64,000 nt of DNA from Spirosoma aerolatum. GTDB lineage: Bacteria > Bacteroidota > Bacteroidia > Cytophagales > Spirosomataceae. A model generated the notes under the pieces. That model was not told the DNA's origin. It saw only the letters and a list, made by a program, of their open reading frames with translations, and made no database searches. Positions 58,535 to 64,000 of the stretch are shown here, one piece after another (the first letter of the stretch is position 1; each line of letters starts with the position of its first letter). Location of the stretch: NCBI RefSeq assembly GCF_002056795.1, contig NZ_CP020104.1, forward strand, positions 6,147,501-6,211,500. The letters are read 5' to 3'. The position numbers were made by a program, and so were the translations under genes.

Positions 58535-59323
58535 CTACGGTATGGTCACCGACGTTATTTTTTGGGCAGCATCGGCACTACCTGTAATACCCGTAGCGGT
58601 CAGGGTAACCGTATACGTACCGGCTTTGGTGTAGGTGTAAATTGGAGCTGGGTCAGCCACAGCCGCCGAGCCGTCGCCAAAATCCCAGGAATAACTAACG
58701 GCATTCACCGAGGTGTTGGTAAATGTAATCTTCTGAGGTACCGTGGCATCGGCTTTGGTTGTAAAATTGGGGGTAGGTTTTAGAATGGTGGGATCGAAGG
58801 AAATGACCGTCGTTTTGAGCAATGGATTGACAGGGGTCTGTGCACTCGCAATACCAACCGCAACGGCCAGTTTCTGCGTTGGATTCGCGCGCAGATAGTC
58901 CAGGTCGATGGTCAGGTTGAACACAGCCGACTCTTGTCCGTTCGGAATAATAATCGAATTCGGCAGCTCAAATTTATCGGTGGGTAAGGCCATCGTTCCT
59001 ATTAATGCACTAGTGCTGATAAGCTTACTGACGGTATCGGCATTGGCAGCAATCGTTACGGGCACATCGCCATCGGCCGAAACGCCACCCCGAAACACGC
59101 CGAGGGGCACAATTATTTTTTTAGCCGTCAGGTCGACCGTGAACCGGTACGTACCCGAGGTTGAAATACTGTTGATGGTAAACAGGCCGTTTTTAGCCGT
59201 TGGCATATAAATGATCTGTTGGGGATAGCTGGCTTTGGCGAGTTCCTCGTAGGTACACGAGCTCAGTAACAGGCTGAACCCAAAGAAGACGAGCGCCAGT
59301 CGAGTGGTATAGGAAGTGATCAT
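58535..59323 (-). CDS. PKD-domain surface lipoprotein (DUF1735-like), PUL component
   Basis: A 262-residue lipoprotein starting MITSYTTRLALVFFGFSLLLSSC, with Cys 23 as the lipidation site; the ATG at 59323 is preferred over 59344 because it gives a standard signal. The first part (about 35-165) resembles the DUF1735/BT_3987 N-terminal domain found in SusE-position proteins (VPLGVFRGGVSADGDVPVTI, FNLTIDLDYL). The C-terminal part (about 180-262) is a PKD domain (SYSWDFGDGSAAVADPAPIYTY in two parts, GTYTVTLTATG). It follows SusC and SusD, so it probably binds glycan at the surface, in the SusE/SusF position. No catalytic motif is present. Confidence 0.85.
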   Translation of the reverse strand: MITSYTTRLALVFFGFSLLLSSCTYEELAKASYPQQIIYMPTAKNGLFTINSISTSGTYRFTVDLTAKKIIVPLGVFRGGVSADGDVPVTIAANADTVSKLISTSALIGTMALPTDKFELPNSIIIPNGQESAVFNLTIDLDYLRANPTQKLAVAVGIASAQTPVNPLLKTTVISFDPTILKPTPNFTTKADATVPQKITFTNTSVNAVSYSWDFGDGSAAVADPAPIYTYTKAGTYTVTLTATGITGSADAAQKITSVTIP

Positions 59324-59337
59324 GAGGTTGTACGTTA

Positions 59338-59404
59338 GGCGCAAACAGGCTCCGGCTGTCTGTTGATGTATGTCTTAGGCAAACAGCCGGAGCCTGTTTG
59401 CGCC
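59338..59404 (-). promoter_or_regulatory. 22-bp perfect RNA hairpin between susD and the PKD lipoprotein gene
   Basis: Arms 59338-59359 and 59383-59404 are exact complements over 22 bp (GCAAACAGGCTCCGGCTG core), 23-nt loop. It starts 7 bp after the susD stop codon and ends 15 bp before the next ATG. It lacks a T run and would block ribosome access to the downstream start unless opened. Confidence 0.7.
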
Positions 59405-59410
59405 GGGTGT

Positions 59411-61111
59411 TTACCAGCCGGGGTTCTGAACCAGCCCTTTTGAGGCATTCAGTTCGCCCTGTGGAATTGGATACAGATACATCTTCGGTTCAAATACCCG
59501 GTTTTCGACCACAATCGGCTTATAGGTGAACGTCCCGTCGCCGTTTTTGGTAATGTCGACACCCATCAGGGGAGCACCCAGGTATTGGGGCCCCTGTAGC
59601 CACCGCCGAACGTCCCAGCCCCGGTGATCTTCAAAAGCCAGTTCAACCCGACGTTCATTCCGAATCCGCTCCCGCATTTCGGCCTGCGATAATCCGGTAG
59701 GCAGACCAGGCAGACCAACCCCTGTTCGGGTACGTACTTTATCGACATAGGTTTTAATGTCGGCATGGCCGGGCGAGACTTCGTTTAGCGCTTCGGCGTA
59801 ATTCAGGTAGACTTCAGCAAGCCGGAATATATTCCAGGAATACACGCTCGTGTTGTTAAGCAATAGATTCAGGTTTTCGTTAACGTACTTCTTCAGGTAA
59901 TACCCCGTTTTTGTGGCGTTGACAATACCCTTCCCATCCCGGCCACCGGACCAGGCTTCCACATTCCGGCCTTTATAGGACGTATTGTTCAGAATAATAT
60001 TGAGCCCCAGACGCGGGTCGCGGTTGGCATAGGGATTGGCGGCCTGAACGGGATTGTTCCAGTTGAATTTCGTGCCGTCGGTCATCTCATAGGCATCGAC
60101 CAGATTCTGGGACGGTGTTGTACCACTGTTGCCCAGATCGTACCCAATGGGGTAGTTCGCTTTCTCGAACTCGTTAGAGGCTGAATTTCGGCGGGAGTAA
60201 ATAATTTCCGGTAAGGTATAGCTATTCGTAATGAACAGATTCCGGTAGTTGGTATTCAGGGCATAGCCCGTACCGGCCAGGTCAATGACGGCTTTGGCGG
60301 CATCGGCGGCCGCTTTCCAACGCGCCTGACGGTCGCCGGTGAGCGCGATGAGTTCCAGATTGCCGTAGCCACTTGCCCAGGTAGGTGTGTTAAACAAATC
60401 GCTGGCGGCATAGAGCAGCACCCGGCTTTTCAGGGCCAGAGCAGCGCCCTTTGTAGCCCGTCCCAAATCGGTAGCCGCGTAGGTAATGGGCAAGTTCTTG
60501 GCCGCCGAATCGCACTCCGCCGTAATGTACTGCATACACTCAGCCAGAGTATTTCGCTTTGTCGCCTGAAAATTATCGTCTACGGAAAAAATCTGGGTGA
60601 CAATCGGTACCCCACCATAGCGTTTGACCAGCTCGAAGTAAAAATAGGCTCTCAAAAACCGGGCTTCGTATTTCCACCGTTTAATGTCATTTAGCCGGTT
60701 CTGATAAATGGTCTGGGCAGAAGGTGCCGGATCAAGCCGATACTGGTCCAGATTGACGCTATCCGTCGCAATCAGGAACTGGTTTACTTTCCGAATACCC
60801 TGGTAGAAATTAGCCCAAAGATTGTCGGGGTTGTCAATAGCATTCCACGAGCCATTATTAAATTTCTGGACATTCGAAGTTTCGAGTGTATGTTCGGCTT
60901 CATCGGTTGCCGACGCGGTCATAGCCCCATCAATCTGGAGGTACCCCGCAGGCACATTGGTATAGAGTGAGTTGACCCGGTACAGGGTATAATCATAGGA
61001 CCGGATAAGTTGTTGCTGCGTTATATCGGTGATGAGTTCCCGATCCAGATTCTCGCAGCTAGTCAGCCAGACAACCGAAGCCACAAAGAGGAGAGAAAAT
61101 ATAGATTTCAT
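59411..61111 (-). CDS. SusD/RagB-family outer-membrane glycan-binding lipoprotein
   Basis: A 566-residue lipoprotein with signal ending VVWLTSCEN (Cys 19). The mature N-terminus LDRELITDITQQQLIRSYDYTLYRVNSLY, the TPR-like FLRAYFYFELVKRYGGVPIV (about 153-172), VYLNYAEALNEV and the C-terminal RERIRNERRVELAFEDHRGWDVRRWL (in two parts) identify a SusD of the longer branch. It partners the SusC encoded 26 bp upstream. It is larger than the first SusD in this window and differs throughout, indicating a different glycan. Confidence 0.95.
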   Translation of the reverse strand: MKSIFSLLFVASVVWLTSCENLDRELITDITQQQLIRSYDYTLYRVNSLYTNVPAGYLQIDGAMTASATDEAEHTLETSNVQKFNNGSWNAIDNPDNLWANFYQGIRKVNQFLIATDSVNLDQYRLDPAPSAQTIYQNRLNDIKRWKYEARFLRAYFYFELVKRYGGVPIVTQIFSVDDNFQATKRNTLAECMQYITAECDSAAKNLPITYAATDLGRATKGAALALKSRVLLYAASDLFNTPTWASGYGNLELIALTGDRQARWKAAADAAKAVIDLAGTGYALNTNYRNLFITNSYTLPEIIYSRRNSASNEFEKANYPIGYDLGNSGTTPSQNLVDAYEMTDGTKFNWNNPVQAANPYANRDPRLGLNIILNNTSYKGRNVEAWSGGRDGKGIVNATKTGYYLKKYVNENLNLLLNNTSVYSWNIFRLAEVYLNYAEALNEVSPGHADIKTYVDKVRTRTGVGLPGLPTGLSQAEMRERIRNERRVELAFEDHRGWDVRRWLQGPQYLGAPLMGVDITKNGDGTFTYKPIVVENRVFEPKMYLYPIPQGELNASKGLVQNPGW

Positions 61112-61137
61112 AGTGTTTATCTTGTTAAATACCTCCC

Positions 61138-63993
61138 TTAAAACTGAAGTCTGGCACCCGCACTGACCGTTCGCAGGGGTGGGTACCCTATCCCACTCAC
61201 TTCAGGGTCCATGTAGCCTTTCAGGTGATCGAGCGAAAACAGGTTGGTTCCGTTTATGAATATCCGGGCATTGATGAGTTTGACTTTATCGACGAGCTGA
61301 CCCGGCAGGGTGTAGCCCAGTTCGAGGCTGCGCAACTTGATAAAGCTGCCGTCGCGCTGCCAGAAACTGGAGTACTGGTAGTTATTCAGGTTATTGGACG
61401 CCGACAGGCGTGGGTAAGTAGCCGTCTCTGCCGTTGCGGGTGTCCAGCGGTCGAGGGCAATGGGACCAACCTGGCCATTGTTCTGAAAGGCCTGGAACTG
61501 GGTTCCGCCAAAATACGCAGTCCTGCCCGTTACGCCCTGAAACAGAAACTCCAGATCAAATCCCCGATACTGGAATTTTGAATGCAGGTTCACCGTAAGC
61601 GTTGGTATCGATGTTTTGCCAATTGGGCGCGTATCGTTCTGGTCGATAATGCCGTCGTTATTCTGATCTTTGTATTTAATATCGCCGGGTTGTACAGGCG
61701 CAAATATCTGGCGGGGACTGGCGGCAATATCAGCCTGGTCTTTAAAAAGCCCCAGTGCTTCCAGACCAAACGGTTGTCCAATGGCCTGACCTGTAGTGTA
61801 TTGGTAATCGAACAGCCGGATAGCCTCAGCATTATAGACGATCTTGTTTTTAGCATACCAGGCGCTGGTTTCCACAAAATACTGGAATTGCCCTGTCGAT
61901 TTACTGCTATAGCGTATAGTGGCTTCGAAGCCTTTATTGGTAGCTTTACCCTGGTTCAGCAGGGGCAGCGTAACACCGGTGTATTGGGGTACCGTACGGT
62001 TGGGGGCTACCAGGATATCATATCGATCATTCTGAAAGAGATCAATCCCCACATCCAGGCGTTTTGCCAGCGTCAGCTCCAGGCCAATATTCAACGTTTT
62101 CTGTTTTTCCCAGCTTAATTGTGTGTTGGCCGCTGCGCCTTCAGCTAAACCGAAAACCTGCGTATTGGCCGTACCCAGGTAATAGGCAGCCGTATAGGGA
62201 AATAGTTGCTGAAACATGAACCGGTTGCCGCCAATCTGGTCGTTACCCGCCAGACCATACGAACCGCGCAGTTTCAGGTAAGTAAGGGTTGAATTATTTT
62301 TAAGAAATGCCTCATTAGACGCAATCCAGCCAACTGAGGCTGCCGGAAAGAACCCGTAGCGTCGGTCTTTCGGGAAATTTTCGGACCCCATATAGCCAAA
62401 GGAAAGCTCCCCAACATAGGTCTTCGCGTAGGTATACGTAACCCGCCCGCCCACGCCCACGTGCTTATAAGGCAGGCTCAACACAGCCGTTGTAGTGTTG
62501 TTGGTATTGGTGTAGCTATCCGAATTATACATCAACAACGCCGACACATCGTGCTTACCGAAGGAGCGGTCGTAATTCAGGAAAGCCTGAAAAACTACAT
62601 TTCGCCACTGGTCGGAATTGTCCTCATTACCGAGTAGGGAGGTCTTCTGCCCAAATCGGCTGTAGAGCGTATCGCCGGTGGCTGTCTTGCTGACCAATGC
62701 CCGCTCATACGTTTTGGTTTTGTTCGAGTAGCTTCTGAAAAAGTTGTTGAACGACGCAGCCGCCGATATAGTCAGGCCCGGCGTAACCATATCCAGTTGC
62801 TCGGTCAGCTTCAGGGTCGACTGGAGGGTGCGGCCATTGGAGGCATAAGACCCCGTTTGCAGCAGGTTGGCGAATGGATTCGATAGGGCACTGGTGCCAC
62901 CGAAACTACCATCGGGATTATAGACCGGGAAGGCATTGGGCGGCAGCGTTGCCAGTGATGTAAAGACCGATCCGGTTGTGGTAGCCGCCGGATTCGCTTT
63001 ATCTTCTACTGACCCACCCAGCGTTAGCGAAGCCGACAGCCGTTTGGTCAGATTCATATCGACATTCGACCGGAAATTGAACCGAGAATATTTCGAGTTG
63101 ACACTTTCGGGCTCCATGTTCCCAACGTTCTGATAGAGGCCATTACTCTTAATGGCGTTCAGCAACACGAAGTACCGAACGGTGCTATTGCCGCCCCGGA
63201 AGTTCAGATTGTAATTGGCGATAGGCGCCGTTTTCTTCAGCACCACATCATACCAGTTTACGTTCGGATGAAAATACGGATCGCTACCGGATCGATACGC
63301 TTCCAGATCGGCATCGGTGTAGCGGGGTGCTTTGCCATCGTTGACGAGTCCTTCGTTATATAAGCGGGCATAGTCGTACGAACCCAGAAACTGAGGTAGG
63401 TTCGACGCGGTGTGAAAGCCCTGCTGAGTACTAAAATTCACCACAAGTGGGCTATCGCTTCCCCGTTTGGTCGTTACCAGCAACACCCCATTGGCACCCC
63501 TTAGCCCATAGATCGCCGTTGCCGAGGCATCTTTCAGGAGCGACACCGATTCGATTTCGTCCGGCACGAGCTGCTCATACGAACTCTCGAAACCGTCGAC
63601 CATAATCAGCAGGTTACGCCCCCCATTGCCAAACGTATTAATACCCCGTCCAATGAGCGACGGGGAATCATTGCCCGGCTCACCCCCGCCCTGCAGAACC
63701 GTAAGGCCCGGTAGGCGGCCATAAAATGTATTGGCCAGGTTAGTCGTAAAGTTTTTTTGCAGATCGCTTCCCGAAACAGTCGACAGGGCACCGGTAATTT
63801 TCCAGGCCGGTTGCCGACCATAGGCGATAGGCCGTTCGACGTTTCGGTTGACAGACGATTGCCGACTTAAAGCAGTAACGTCCGTTGTTGAGTCTGTAAC
63901 GGCTTTCTGTGCCCAGGCGGACTGATTAAAGACCACAGCCAGCACAACGAGCAGCCCGATTGTATAGTAGTTTTTAAGATTCATAAGTGTCAT
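61138..63993 (-). CDS. SusC/RagA-family TonB-dependent transporter lacking the N-terminal CarboxypepD_reg domain
   Basis: A 951-residue outer-membrane protein. The signal ends QSAWAQ (about residue 29). Only about 35 residues separate it from the plug (about 65-170: LANTFYGRLPGLTVLQGG, LIGRGINTFGNGGRNLLIMVDG, SVSLLKDASATAIYGLRGANG), so the usual carboxypeptidase-regulatory-like domain is missing. The barrel fills the rest and ends TVSAGARLQF. Both ATGs at 63993 and 63984 are plausible starts. The gene begins 7 bp from the window edge, so its promoter and any regulator lie outside. It works with the SusD at 59411-61111 and the PKD lipoprotein. Confidence 0.94.
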   Translation of the reverse strand: MTLMNLKNYYTIGLLVVLAVVFNQSAWAQKAVTDSTTDVTALSRQSSVNRNVERPIAYGRQPAWKITGALSTVSGSDLQKNFTTNLANTFYGRLPGLTVLQGGGEPGNDSPSLIGRGINTFGNGGRNLLIMVDGFESSYEQLVPDEIESVSLLKDASATAIYGLRGANGVLLVTTKRGSDSPLVVNFSTQQGFHTASNLPQFLGSYDYARLYNEGLVNDGKAPRYTDADLEAYRSGSDPYFHPNVNWYDVVLKKTAPIANYNLNFRGGNSTVRYFVLLNAIKSNGLYQNVGNMEPESVNSKYSRFNFRSNVDMNLTKRLSASLTLGGSVEDKANPAATTTGSVFTSLATLPPNAFPVYNPDGSFGGTSALSNPFANLLQTGSYASNGRTLQSTLKLTEQLDMVTPGLTISAAASFNNFFRSYSNKTKTYERALVSKTATGDTLYSRFGQKTSLLGNEDNSDQWRNVVFQAFLNYDRSFGKHDVSALLMYNSDSYTNTNNTTTAVLSLPYKHVGVGGRVTYTYAKTYVGELSFGYMGSENFPKDRRYGFFPAASVGWIASNEAFLKNNSTLTYLKLRGSYGLAGNDQIGGNRFMFQQLFPYTAAYYLGTANTQVFGLAEGAAANTQLSWEKQKTLNIGLELTLAKRLDVGIDLFQNDRYDILVAPNRTVPQYTGVTLPLLNQGKATNKGFEATIRYSSKSTGQFQYFVETSAWYAKNKIVYNAEAIRLFDYQYTTGQAIGQPFGLEALGLFKDQADIAASPRQIFAPVQPGDIKYKDQNNDGIIDQNDTRPIGKTSIPTLTVNLHSKFQYRGFDLEFLFQGVTGRTAYFGGTQFQAFQNNGQVGPIALDRWTPATAETATYPRLSASNNLNNYQYSSFWQRDGSFIKLRSLELGYTLPGQLVDKVKLINARIFINGTNLFSLDHLKGYMDPEVSGIGYPPLRTVSAGARLQF

Positions 63994-64000
63994 GACCGAT

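Noticed and set aside
1-64000. tRNA, rRNA, CRISPR arrays, restriction or other phage-defence systems, integrative element borders
   Set aside because: None recognised on either strand; palindromes seen are intergenic repeats and terminators without regular spacing.

Overview
The window is chromosomal DNA of a Bacteroidota bacterium, most likely a Spirosoma-like member of the Cytophagales. The evidence is two SusC/SusD pairs, a type IX secretion C-terminal domain, FGly-type sulfatases, GH140, GH38-like and heparinase-like glycan enzymes, a Bacteroidota-type promoter (TTTG, 18 nt, TAnnTTTG), and lipoproteins and exported enzymes of that phylum. No tRNA, rRNA or CRISPR array was recognised.

Left region (1-9.6 kb): after the 3' end of a lipoprotein gene comes a compact divergent locus that reads as a D-apiose utilisation system. 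On the minus strand are an RbsA-type ABC ATPase and a Gfo/Idh/MocA enzyme (D-apiose dehydrogenase candidate). On the plus strand are a GntR/AraR-type regulator, a TIM-barrel 3-oxo-isoapionate decarboxylase candidate (OiaC), a D-apionate oxidoisomerase candidate (ApnO), a GH140 apiosidase, an RbsC-type permease and a lipoprotein sugar-binding protein. The logic is: cleave apiose from glycans outside, import it by ABC transporter, oxidise it, isomerise it, decarboxylate it to a four-carbon ketose. A clear promoter and repeated TGTACT half-sites lie in the divergent gap.

9.6-14.2 kb: two sulfatases, one followed by a decayed PA14 domain (in-frame stop plus frameshift), a second sulfatase-like C-terminal remnant and a possible transposase remnant.

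14.2-36.6 kb: a 14-gene minus-strand polysaccharide utilisation locus. In transcription order it holds SusC, SusD, GH38-like, two clan GH-A paralogues, sodium/solute symporter, SDR, RraA-like, cytoplasmic heparinase II/III-like, VOC, zinc ADH, exported heparinase II/III-like, a third GH-A paralogue and an ECF sigma factor. A divergent kduD (frameshifted in a G6 run) and an IclR regulator, separated by an IS110-family element, complete it. The target looks like a uronate-containing glycan, possibly with alpha-mannose; this is inference.

38-48.6 kb: a regulator and stress region with two Crp/Fnr proteins, YCII and DoxX-like proteins, an ECF sigma/membrane protein pair, AraC, TspO/MBR, SRPBCC, HxlR with a divergent SDR, SnoaL-like, and SDR with TetR.

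48.6-64 kb, all minus strand: an SGNH hydrolase, Gfo/Idh/MocA, DUF1080 (3-keto-glycoside hydrolase family), nucleoside-hydrolase-like and exported pyruvyl-transferase-like cluster; a 1241-residue secreted beta-helix protein with two CBM3 modules and a T9SS tail; an orphan FdtA/QdtA-type cupin; and a second PUL (SusC, SusD, PKD lipoprotein) running to the window edge.
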